Below are positions 1 through 5,933 of a stretch of 10,794 nucleotides of DNA, piece after piece. This DNA is from an uncultured Pseudomonadota bacterium (GTDB lineage Bacteria; Pseudomonadota; Gammaproteobacteria; Burkholderiales; SG8-41). How positions within the stretch are numbered: the first letter of the stretch is position 1; each line of letters opens with the position of its first letter. Under the pieces are notes generated by a model. It searched no databases. It was not told where the DNA came from and saw nothing but the letters and a program-made list of their open reading frames with translations. Location: contig CAMPGR010000125.1 of the NCBI GenBank assembly GCA_946885605.1, positions 1-10,794 of the forward strand. Reading direction: 5' to 3'. The position numbers and the translations under genes are program-made.

Positions 1-546
1 GGCGAGCAGATCCTCGTAGCAGTTGAGGACGCCGATCCGCGCCCCGGCGAGCTCATCATGGGAAATGCGGGCAACATGCTGCCGACGCATCTCTTCAGGA
101 TGCTCGCCAAGGTGAATATCGAGCCGGTGCCGTACAAGGGCGCAGGGCCGCTCGCGACCGATCTCATGGGCGGGCACGTGACGCTGGCGATCGGCGCCGT
201 GAGTTCGATGCAGGGCGCGGTGCGCGCGGGGCGGGCGCGGATACTCGGCGTGACCTCGCCGTCGCGGGCATTTCCCGAAGCGCCCGTCATTTCAAAAGAT
301 GTTCCGGGCTTCGACGCCGATGCGTGGTTCGGACTCTTTGCGCCGAGAGGCACGCCGCGCGAGATCGTGAATCGCGTGCGCGAAGACGTGGCCGCCGTGC
401 TTCAGTTGCCGGACGTCAGGAAGCGCATGCTGGAGATCGGCGGCGAGCCGGGCGGGATGCCGCCGGAGGAGTTCGCCGAGCGCGTGCGGCGCGAGGTCGA
501 GAAGTGGAAGAAGGTCGCCGTGGTGGCGGGAATCAAGCCGCAGTAG
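1..546 (+). CDS. Bug-family substrate-binding protein, 5' truncated
   Basis: This is the C-terminal 181 residues of a periplasmic solute-binding protein of the Bug / TctC family (tripartite tricarboxylate transporter substrate-binding). The frame is open from base 1, so the gene begins outside the window; the first internal ATG (58) falls in mid-domain and is not the start. Family hallmarks in order are PGELIMGNAGN (counterpart of the usual PGxLxYASxG), VPYKGAGP, a GGHV strand, AGRARILGVTS, FAPRGTPREIV, LPDVRKRM and the closing KWKKVAVVAGIKPQ. Bug proteins bind small carboxylates or related solutes in the periplasm; the ligand cannot be told from this part. The gene ends 31 bp from the stop of the hydrolase gene on the other strand, so the two converge. 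No membrane subunit gene is adjacent in the visible sequence. Confidence 0.93.
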   Translation, partial: GEQILVAVEDADPRPGELIMGNAGNMLPTHLFRMLAKVNIEPVPYKGAGPLATDLMGGHVTLAIGAVSSMQGAVRAGRARILGVTSPSRAFPEAPVISKDVPGFDADAWFGLFAPRGTPREIVNRVREDVAAVLQLPDVRKRMLEIGGEPGGMPPEEFAERVRREVEKWKKVAVVAGIKPQ

Positions 547-557
547 TTGGGAATAGA

Positions 558-572
558 TGGGGTCAGACCCCG
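558..572. repeat. GGGGTC-A-GACCCC palindrome between convergent genes
   Basis: The 13 bases at 559-571 read GGGGTCAGACCCC, two perfect 6-base arms around one A. The element fills most of the 31-bp gap between two convergent stops. As RNA it can fold with a 5-bp stem and 3-base loop on either strand, but no T run follows, so it is a poor Rho-independent terminator. From memory, similar GGGGTCAGACCCC words recur between genes in environmental proteobacterial genomes, sometimes near REP-associated transposases; this is unverified. Only one copy was noticed in the window. Confidence 0.5.
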
Positions 573-577
573 AACCT

Positions 578-2212
578 CTAACGCGGAATGACGGGCACGA
601 CGAGCCGCGACGGTTTCTTCCCGCCTTCGTACACCGTATTCGTCGCCTTCTCGCGTATCGTCACGTGCGGCCTGCCGTTCGCCGCGATGATCGAATCCGA
701 ATTCGCAATCTCGAGCCGTAGCCGATGCCCCGGCTTGAAGACGTTGCACACCGGCCAGATTTCGATCGGGAATTCGTACACCGCGCCGGCCTCCATGTAT
801 TCCGCGGTGAGATGCGGGTGGTATGGCTTGGCGGGCGTCGAGCGTGCGGGATCGATCTTCCGGTGCGAGGCGCGGAGCCACCCTTTGCACAACTCGCGCA
901 CTTTGCCGTCCGGTCCTTCATCGCCTACGGAAACCAGCCAGTCGGTATCGCGCGCAGTGGAACCCGCCTGCAGATAGAGCGCCATCGGCCCCGTCAGCTC
1001 CATTTCCTTCGTCATCGGCTCGGTGCGATAGACGAGGTGCGGCTTGCCATAGTGCGCGTCCTGGCTCGCCGGATCGAAATCGAGCCTGCGCGTCTGTTCG
1101 CTACCCGCTGAATCGAGCAGCGCGCCTTCGTGCCCGTTCGGTGATCCACCGAGATAGAGCTTGCGCCACTGCGTGCGCTCGAGAGGCCATTCGTTCTCCG
1201 AGCGCCAGGCGTCTTCGCCCTGCACGTAGAGCTGGATCGGCGGGCCCTCCATGACGCGCGTATCCATGCCTTTCAGCCAGTGGTCGTACCAGCGCAGCAT
1301 CTCGTAGTGATACCCCGCCCACGGGCGGAGCGGCCAGGGGCGCGGCCCGACCATCATGCGCTTCGGAATGTCGCCGGTGCCGTTGTAGCCTTCGAACGCG
1401 CCCTTGAGATGCAGCTCGTTCATGTACCAACCCGAGCCGAAATACGCCGGCACTTGTACGCGATCGAGCCGCTGGCCCGCCGAGCGTTCCTGGTACCAGG
1501 TGCAGTCGAACGGGTACTTGTGGCTGTACATGATCTCGAGCTTTTCTTTCAGCTTGTCCACGCTGGGATTGCGGCCCGAAGTCATGTTGAGATTCATCAC
1601 GAACGCGGTCCAGTGCGTCGTGAAGTTGGTGGGGATGCCGCCGTGGAAGCACGCGTCGCGATAGAAGTCGCACGAGGCGTCGTACGGGAAGATGGCTTTG
1701 AGATGCGGCGGCTGCTGCTCGGCGGCGAAAAGCTGTGTCCGCCCCATGTACGAGATGCCGCTCATGCCGACGTTGCCGTCGCACCACGGCTGCGCCGCCA
1801 CCCACTCGATGATGTCGTGGAGATCCTGCTGCTCCTGCGGGCCGAAGAGGTCGTACTCGCCTTCCGAATCGTTGCAGCCGCGTACGTCCACGATCACGTG
1901 CGCGTAGCCGCGCGGCACCCAGAACTCGGAGACGCCCGCCTCGTTCTGCCCGAGCGCGATGACGCTGCGCTGGAGCTGGCGCGTGTATACGGAGGTCGTG
2001 ACGAGCGCCGGAAATTTCATTCCCCGCGCCGAGGGGCGGATCACATCCGCGGCGAGCCTGATGCCGTCACGCAGCGGAATGCGCGCTTCGTAGTCGGCGA
2101 TGCTCGCGTAGCGCGGCTCGGAGCGTTCCGGCGTGCGCGGCGCTTCGTTGAAGGGATACTGGGGATGTACCAGCGGGTCGATGCACCGGATGCGCTCCGG
2201 ATCTACTTTCAT
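578..2212 (-). CDS. CocE/NonD-type (S15-like) alpha/beta-hydrolase, atypical triad
   Basis: A 544-residue protein of the CocE/NonD, X-Pro dipeptidyl-peptidase (S15) superfamily, whose members are serine esterases or acylpeptidases. The N-terminal part is the alpha/beta-hydrolase core: IPLRDGIRLAADVIRP (45-60), DVRGCNDSEGEYD (109-121) and the nucleophile elbow SGISYMG with Ser154. A helical insert follows, then the RWYDHWLKG segment (307-315), and from about residue 325 the C-terminal jelly-roll domain, with KPGHRLRLEI near 493-501. The length is normal for the family. Where the family usually has GWYD (Asp) and GPWxH (His), this protein has GWYM (Met264) and GPRPW (289-293), so the standard acid and base are not at their usual places. 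The ATG at 2212 has a strong ribosome site, AAGGAGGAG (2217-2225), 4 bp upstream. No signal peptide is evident, so it is probably cytoplasmic. Substrate unknown. Confidence 0.9.
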   Translation of the reverse strand: MKVDPERIRCIDPLVHPQYPFNEAPRTPERSEPRYASIADYEARIPLRDGIRLAADVIRPSARGMKFPALVTTSVYTRQLQRSVIALGQNEAGVSEFWVPRGYAHVIVDVRGCNDSEGEYDLFGPQEQQDLHDIIEWVAAQPWCDGNVGMSGISYMGRTQLFAAEQQPPHLKAIFPYDASCDFYRDACFHGGIPTNFTTHWTAFVMNLNMTSGRNPSVDKLKEKLEIMYSHKYPFDCTWYQERSAGQRLDRVQVPAYFGSGWYMNELHLKGAFEGYNGTGDIPKRMMVGPRPWPLRPWAGYHYEMLRWYDHWLKGMDTRVMEGPPIQLYVQGEDAWRSENEWPLERTQWRKLYLGGSPNGHEGALLDSAGSEQTRRLDFDPASQDAHYGKPHLVYRTEPMTKEMELTGPMALYLQAGSTARDTDWLVSVGDEGPDGKVRELCKGWLRASHRKIDPARSTPAKPYHPHLTAEYMEAGAVYEFPIEIWPVCNVFKPGHRLRLEIANSDSIIAANGRPHVTIREKATNTVYEGGKKPSRLVVPVIPR

Positions 2213-2241
2213 GCCGCTCCTCCTTCGACAGTGGAGGGCGT

Positions 2242-2270
2242 AGCTTACGCGGGCAGGGTCGGAGCGACAA
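2242..2270 (-). promoter_or_regulatory. candidate sigma70 promoter for the hydrolase gene
   Basis: On the minus strand TTGTCG (2270-2265, 4 of 6 to the -35 consensus) and TAAGCT (2247-2242, 3 of 6 including the key TA..T positions) are separated by 17 bp. They lie about 30 bp upstream of the hydrolase start codon and its ribosome site. The match is weak and was made by eye only. Confidence 0.3.
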
Positions 2271-2359
2271 TCGCCGGTTTGGAGCTATCGCGGACGACTA
2301 TCGCATGCCGGTTCCCGGATGAAGAGCACTGGATCGGGATCATCGGGCGGAACACGCTC

Positions 2360-2389
2360 AAAAGAAAAGGCCCGCTCGCGCGGGCCTTT
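2360..2389 (-). terminator. Rho-independent terminator of the glycine-zipper gene
   Basis: A perfect 10-bp inverted repeat, AAAGGCCCGC / GCGGGCCTTT, at 2366-2375 and 2380-2389 encloses a 4-base loop. Read on the minus strand, the GC-rich stem is followed by TTTTCTTTT (2368-2360). It lies about 30 bp past the stop of the glycine-zipper gene, in the right orientation to end it and to shield the hydrolase gene downstream on the same strand. On the plus strand the hairpin is followed by a C-rich stretch, so termination in that direction is less likely. Confidence 0.9.
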
Positions 2390-2419
2390 CCCCTCCCTTT
2401 TCCCCTTCAGCCTATGCCG

Positions 2420-2965
2420 TCAGCACTTGTAGTGGCCTTTCGCGTGGCCCTTGCCGCGATGGTGCTTGTGTTTCCTCTTCTTGCCGCAATGCTCGTCGTA
2501 GTCATCGAACCCGGTGCTCACCACGACGCGCGGTTGCGCCGGGTACGCCACGGAACCGCCGCGGGACGCTGACGCGCGAGGCGCTGTGCCAGTCCCGCCC
2601 TCGCTTACGTTCTTGCCGATCACCGCGCCGGCTGCACCCCCCGCGCCGGCACCTACCACGGCGCCTGACTTCCCGCCCACCGACTGCCCGACTGCGGCGC
2701 CGGCGGCGCCCCCTAATGCACCGCCCACCATCGCGCCCGTCTTGCCTTCCCCCTGGGTTGTTGCGGCTCCACCGACCGCCCCGCCTACCGCGCCGCCCAC
2801 CAAGGCCCCTGTTTTCCCTCCGACTGCCTGCCCCACGGCTGCGCCTCCCGCAGCGCCGACGCCCCCGCCGATCGCGGTGGCGATGTCGCCCGCTCCCGCC
2901 GTCGATGCGCTCAGAACGAGCGCGATCGCTGCCGCTATTCTCGTTATTCCGCGATTCTTCTTCAT
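2420..2965 (-). CDS. secreted glycine-zipper protein with Lys/His-rich tail
   Basis: A small protein of 181 residues from the ATG at 2965. That start has GAGGGAG about 6 bp upstream and gives a clean signal peptide: KKNR, then a hydrophobic run AAAIALVLSAST, and likely cleavage near AGAG-D (22-27). Residues 33-117 are almost only Gly, Ala and Val in GxxxG spacing, typical of glycine-zipper domains. They form about three imperfect units, each with a G(G/E)GK(T/S)GA core near 49, 73 and 98, followed by VGGA-GGA-type stretches. Such segments pack as helices in or on membranes; many family members are outer-membrane or envelope proteins of unknown role. After a linker comes a C-terminal tail (160-181) rich in Lys, His and Gly, bounded by Cys160 and Cys181. 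A GTG 15 bp further upstream is possible but less likely. The gene appears monocistronic: its own terminator follows, and the selenoprotein gene ends 165 bp upstream. Function unknown. Confidence 0.85.
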   Translation of the reverse strand: MKKNRGITRIAAAIALVLSASTAGAGDIATAIGGGVGAAGGAAVGQAVGGKTGALVGGAVGGAVGGAATTQGEGKTGAMVGGALGGAAGAAVGQSVGGKSGAVVGAGAGGAAGAVIGKNVSEGGTGTAPRASASRGGSVAYPAQPRVVVSTGFDDYDEHCGKKRKHKHHRGKGHAKGHYKC

Positions 2966-3130
2966 TCTCGTCTCCCTCACCCGCCATGCGGTGGCGTACG
3001 CGGAGGCGCATCATCTGCGATGCGGCGGAAAACCGCTGTGAACGGCTTCACGAATCGGCGCAAAAAGCGCGCAGTCGCTCCGCTATGCGTTCAGGTCGCG
3101 CAACTCCCGTGTCGACACTGCGATGCCGGG

Positions 3131-3661
3131 TTACGCCGTCAACTGGCGCACCACTTCCTCGACGTGGCGCAGCGTGAGCGCCTTCATCTCGCCGGGCTTG
3201 AGATTGCTGATCGGATGCGGCAGCTCGACATAGGGATGGCCCTCCATGCCGCGCCCGCGGAACTGGAACTCAGCGGCATTGCGGAATGCCTGGGTGATGA
3301 CGACGGTTGCCGGTATGCCGCGTTTCTCGAATTCGACGGTGTCGTGCACACTGCACAACGTGCACGACCCTCATCCGCCGACGGCCGCGATCGCGACCTG
3401 CACCTCCTTCGCCATTTCGTCGATCAGGGCGGGCGTCGCGGGCTTGGAGTAGTGCTCCTTGCGGCGGATCACGACGCGCGCGACTCCGTAACGCTCGCGC
3501 AGCGCCTCGCCGAGCGTGGTGAGGATGATGTCGGCCTGTTCCTTGGTGTTGTCGAGCAGGCCGACCACTTTCCCCGCGAGGTCCATGGGCCGCGGGGCAC
3601 GGAGGATTTTTGCCTCGTCGCCGCCTGCAGTGGGGTCTATGAATTTCGGTTCACTTGCCAC
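3131..3661 (-). CDS. UGSC-family selenoprotein, in-frame TGA read as selenocysteine
   Basis: A single reading frame crosses one TGA (3373-3371) and ends at TAA (3133-3131), giving 176 residues with Sec97. Residues 31-96 look like an alpha/beta fold: KVVGLLDNTKEQAD (31-44), RYGVARVVIRR, then a helix ending in AVGG. The next residues are U-G-S-C-T-L-C-S-V-H-D (97-107), the motif for which the UGSC (seleno)protein family is named; many relatives carry Cys at the first position. The C-terminal half has RGIPATVVITQ and HP-ISNLKPGEM. The UxxCxxC spacing resembles that recalled for the Sec subunit GrdB of glycine reductase, suggesting a redox or reductive-cleavage role; this is inference. The GTG start at 3661 has AAAGGAG (3675-3669) 7 bp upstream; a TTG at 3685 lacks this. 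It is the last gene of a six-gene minus-strand cluster, 40 bp after the preceding stop. Expression would need SelA, SelB, SelC and SelD encoded elsewhere. Confidence 0.85.
3341..3368 (-). promoter_or_regulatory. candidate bacterial SECIS hairpin
   Basis: Starting 2 bases after the TGA, the mRNA has GTCGTGCAC (3368-3360) and GTGCACGAC (3349-3341), a perfect 9-bp inverted repeat around a 10-base loop GTTGTGCAGT. Two G-U pairs and one A-U pair could extend the stem to 12 bp and leave a GUGC apical loop at about +15 from the TGA. Bacterial SECIS elements sit inside the coding sequence just 3' of UGA and usually have a G in the first two loop positions, as here. The distance to the loop is slightly short of the usual range unless the wobble pairs form. 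The structure was found by eye; no energy was computed. Confidence 0.6.
3371..3373 (-). other. selenocysteine codon (UGA recoding site)
   Basis: TGA on the minus strand at codon 97 of the UGSC gene. It is the only stop interrupting the frame and falls exactly at the U of the U-G-S-C motif. The hairpin directly 3' of it supports recoding rather than a nonsense mutation. The two paralog genes upstream use TGA as an ordinary terminal stop. Confidence 0.82.
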
Positions 3662-3701
3662 TCCTTTTCTCCTTTCCGCGATCAACGTTTGTCAGTCCCC
3701 G

Positions 3702-4727
3702 TCACACTTCGTACTTGCCGTGCACCGCGCGGCTTCCGCCGCTCCAGCCGTGGCAGATCGCCGTGCATGGGCCCCAACCCCCGGCGACGATCAAGTGCAA
3801 GTCCTCCGGCAGCTTGATGGCCGGGATAAAGAACTCGTCGTCATCCGGATCGACCTTGATGGGGAACGCGAGCGCACGCTCGCGCCGCCAGTTGCCGCCG
3901 ATCTTCAACTCGCGCACCTTGCGCCCGGCGGTTTCGAACAACGTGCGATGGACGTCGGGGCGGCTCATGCCGGCCTTCGCGCAGATCGCCGCGTGCTGCG
4001 GGCCCATCGCAATCACCATGTCGGAACGCGCGTGCATGTTCCACGAGCAGATGTCCGCCATCGAGCTTGCGATGCCCGCGAGGAGTCGCTGCGGCTCCTG
4101 GCTCACGTCGTCGAAGCAAAGGCGCGGGCTCTCCACCATGACGCACGTGATGACATCGTCGTCGGCAGCGTAGCCGCGTGAAACCGCGATCGTTTCCCAC
4201 GGGCTGCGCTCGGTGTTCTCGGTGATGCAGGCAGTGTAGCGCATCGGCGTTGCGAATATCGTGGCGGAAGCGACGCCGGGAATGCCGCCGCCGAGATTCA
4301 GCATCATGAGGCGGATCGCGCGGCCGATCGACGCGTTGGCGCGGAAGCCCGGCCCGAAGCAGCCGTTCCCGCCGTGCAGCCCGATCTTCGCGGCGTAGGG
4401 GCCGTTCACGATCATGAGCGGCGCCACGCCATGCATCGTGCCCTGCACGCCGTTCATGTTGAATTCGTCGCGCAGCATGAGCTGCATCGCGCCGAGTACA
4501 ACGGGAAGGTACTCCGGCTTGCAGCCCGCCATCAGCGCGTGAATCCCGACGGTGCGCACCGTGGCGTTCACCATCGCCGGCGGAATGCGGCCGATGATTT
4601 CGTCCGGATCGCGGCGTGTGCCTTTGAGCATCCACTGCACGCGTTCCTCGGTGGGCGTCACGACCGGCAGGCCGTCGGACCACTGCTTGTTCAGAAAGAA
4701 TTCGAATTCGTCTTCTGCCTCAGCCAA
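3702..4727 (-). CDS. unrecognised Cys-containing protein, tandem paralog A
   Basis: 341 residues; I cannot name its family. There is no signal peptide or membrane segment, so it is probably cytoplasmic. The N-terminus has W-SDGLPVVTPTEERV (16-30). The middle holds a very conserved block, VAPLMIVNGPYAAKIG (101-116), then GGNGCFGPGFRANASIGRAI (119-138) and LNLGGGIPG (143-151). The end has AGGWGPCTAICHGW (315-328) and GGSRAVHGKYE. Cys69, 123, 167, 195, 204, 249 and 325 are shared with the neighbouring paralog, so a redox, metal or covalent-catalysis role is conceivable but unproven. The start is TTG, supported by AGGGAG about 8 bp upstream and by co-linearity with the paralog. It precedes the UGSC selenoprotein gene by 40 bp, so the two are probably co-transcribed and may act together. 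From memory, proteins with a DGLPVVPPT-like N-terminus occur near UGSC genes elsewhere; this is not verified. Confidence 0.88.
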   Translation of the reverse strand: MAEAEDEFEFFLNKQWSDGLPVVTPTEERVQWMLKGTRRDPDEIIGRIPPAMVNATVRTVGIHALMAGCKPEYLPVVLGAMQLMLRDEFNMNGVQGTMHGVAPLMIVNGPYAAKIGLHGGNGCFGPGFRANASIGRAIRLMMLNLGGGIPGVASATIFATPMRYTACITENTERSPWETIAVSRGYAADDDVITCVMVESPRLCFDDVSQEPQRLLAGIASSMADICSWNMHARSDMVIAMGPQHAAICAKAGMSRPDVHRTLFETAGRKVRELKIGGNWRRERALAFPIKVDPDDDEFFIPAIKLPEDLHLIVAGGWGPCTAICHGWSGGSRAVHGKYEV

Positions 4728-4784
4728 CTCTATTTCTCCCTGCGGCTCGCATTGCCTGATGCCTCCGTAATGCCATCGCTACTT

Positions 4785-4864
4785 CGTCTTTCCAGCGAAA
4801 GCTGGAATCCAGAAAAAATGCGCTGGATTCCGGGTCGCCGGCACTGCGCTTGCCCGGAATGACG
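4785..4864. repeat. 80-bp palindromic intergenic repeat (MITE/dRS3-like)
   Basis: The ends CGTCTTTCC (4785-4793) and GGAATGACG (4856-4864) are inverted copies with one mismatch. Inside are three further inverted repeats: TTCCAGC-GAAA-GCTGGAA (4790-4807), GGAATCCAG / CTGGATTCC (4804-4812 and 4823-4831) and ATTCCGGG / CCCGGAAT (4827-4834 and 4853-4860). The ATTCC...GGAAT arms and GAATCCAG words recall the dRS3-type repeats of Neisseria and similar repeats in other betaproteobacteria. It fills the gap between the two paralog genes, ending 2 bp from the upstream stop. Read in the direction of the cluster, the last hairpin is followed 9 bases later by six T, so partial termination or transcript processing is possible. 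No coding potential was seen. Confidence 0.75.
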
Positions 4865-4866
4865 GA

Positions 4867-5886
4867 TCAGGTCTCGTACTTCCCGTGCACCGCGCGGCTG
4901 CCGCCGCCCCAGCCGTGACAAATCGCGGTGAGCGGGCCCCAGCCGCCTGCGACGATCAAATGCAGGTCGCGCGGATCCTTGATCGCCGGCACGAACCGCT
5001 CGTCGTCGTCCGGATCGACGTTCATCTTGAGCGCCCGCTCGCGCCGCCAATTGCCGCCGCGCTTGAGTTCGCCGACCTTGCGTCCCGCGATTTCGACGAG
5101 GCGGCGATGCACGTCCGCGCGCGACATCCCTGCCTTGGCGCAAATCGAGGCGTGCTCGGGACTCATCGCCACCACCATGTCCGAGCGCACGTGCATGTTC
5201 CACGATCCCATCGCCGTCATGGAATCCGCGATGCCGGCGAGCAGCGGCTCCGGGTCCTCGCTCGCGTCGTCGTAGCAGAGGCGCGGGCTTTCCACCATGA
5301 CGCAAGCGATGACGTCTTCGTCCGGCGAGTAGCCGCGCGATACCGCGAGGGTTTCCCACGGAGTGCACTCGGCGTTTTCGGCAATACAGGCGGTATAGCG
5401 AAGCGGCGTCGCGAAGACCGTTGCAGAACCGACCCCCGGAATGCCGCCTCCGAGATTCATCAGCATCAATCGGATCGCTCTTCCGATCGACGCATTCGCA
5501 CGAAAACCGGGGCCGAAACAGCCGTTGCCGCCGTGCAGGCCGATCTTCGCGGCGTAGGGGCCGTTCACGATCATGAGCGGCGCCACGCCGTGCATCGTGC
5601 CCTGCACTCCGTTCAGGTTGAACTCCTCGCGCAGCATCAGTCGAATCCCGCCGAGCACGACCGGCAGATATTCCGGACTGCAGCCCGCCATCAACGCGTG
5701 GATCGCAACGGTACGGACCGTGGCGCGCGTCATCGCCGGCGGAATTCTACCGACCGGTTCTTCCGGGTCGCGGCGCGTGCCCTGCAGCATCCACCGGACG
5801 CGCTCTTCGGTGGGCGTGACGACGGGAAGCCCGTCCGACCACGGCTTCTTCAGAAAAAACTCGAATTCGTCTTGCGCCTCACTCAC
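4867..5886 (-). CDS. unrecognised Cys-containing protein, tandem paralog B
   Basis: 339 residues, about 81% identical by hand count to the next gene downstream (paralog A), with only a two-residue gap near residue 287. Residues 101-140 are identical in both, covering the VNGPYAAKIG and GGNGCFGPGFRANASIGRAIRL blocks; the ends are least alike. All the shared cysteines listed for paralog A are kept, whereas the Cys227 and Cys321 positions are Gly and Leu here, and Cys174 is unique to B. The GTG start at 5886 gives an N-terminus matching paralog A (SEAQDEFEFFL), but its ribosome site is weak. It lies 47 bp after the upstream Bug protein gene and 139 bp before paralog A, with a palindromic repeat in that gap. 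The retained similarity suggests a recent tandem duplication with both copies under selection. They may form a heteromeric enzyme or act on related substrates; function unknown. Confidence 0.88.
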   Translation of the reverse strand: MSEAQDEFEFFLKKPWSDGLPVVTPTEERVRWMLQGTRRDPEEPVGRIPPAMTRATVRTVAIHALMAGCSPEYLPVVLGGIRLMLREEFNLNGVQGTMHGVAPLMIVNGPYAAKIGLHGGNGCFGPGFRANASIGRAIRLMLMNLGGGIPGVGSATVFATPLRYTACIAENAECTPWETLAVSRGYSPDEDVIACVMVESPRLCYDDASEDPEPLLAGIADSMTAMGSWNMHVRSDMVVAMSPEHASICAKAGMSRADVHRRLVEIAGRKVGELKRGGNWRRERALKMNVDPDDDERFVPAIKDPRDLHLIVAGGWGPLTAICHGWGGGSRAVHGKYET

Positions 5887-5933
5887 CCTGTTGCCCCGCT
5901 TACACGTCAGTCATCGCGTTAGCGCGGCATTCA

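Noticed and set aside
1280..2572. Plus-strand 430-residue open frame opposite the hydrolase gene.
   Set aside because: It is Arg/His/Ala-rich shadow coding of a high-GC gene, runs across the hydrolase start, a terminator and part of the glycine-zipper gene, and shows no domain motifs.
2560..2870. Repetitive GC-rich DNA as a tandem-repeat array or CRISPR.
   Set aside because: The repetition is explained by glycine-zipper codons (Gly/Ala/Val); units are imperfect and there are no regular spacers.
3057..3118. Short GCGC-AAAAA-GCGC hairpin (3058-3070) and the perfect palindrome GTGTCGACAC (3109-3118) downstream of the selenoprotein gene as its terminator or an operator.
   Set aside because: The hairpin stem is only 4 bp without a T tail in the gene's direction, and a lone 10-bp palindrome is too weak to name.
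3131..3685. Two separate small genes, or a pseudogene, at 3371-3685 and 3131-3358.
   Set aside because: They share one frame, join exactly at a U-G-S-C motif, and the second part has no ribosome site of its own; a selenoprotein explains all of this.
3702..3704. Terminal TGA of paralog A as a second selenocysteine codon.
   Set aside because: Paralog B ends with TGA at the same alignment position, nothing conserved follows, and no hairpin like the one after codon 97 was seen.
4885..5922. Plus-strand 345-residue open frame opposite paralog B.
   Set aside because: Low-complexity Arg/His-rich translation antisense to a gene with a clearly conserved paralog; the equivalent frame over paralog A is broken up.
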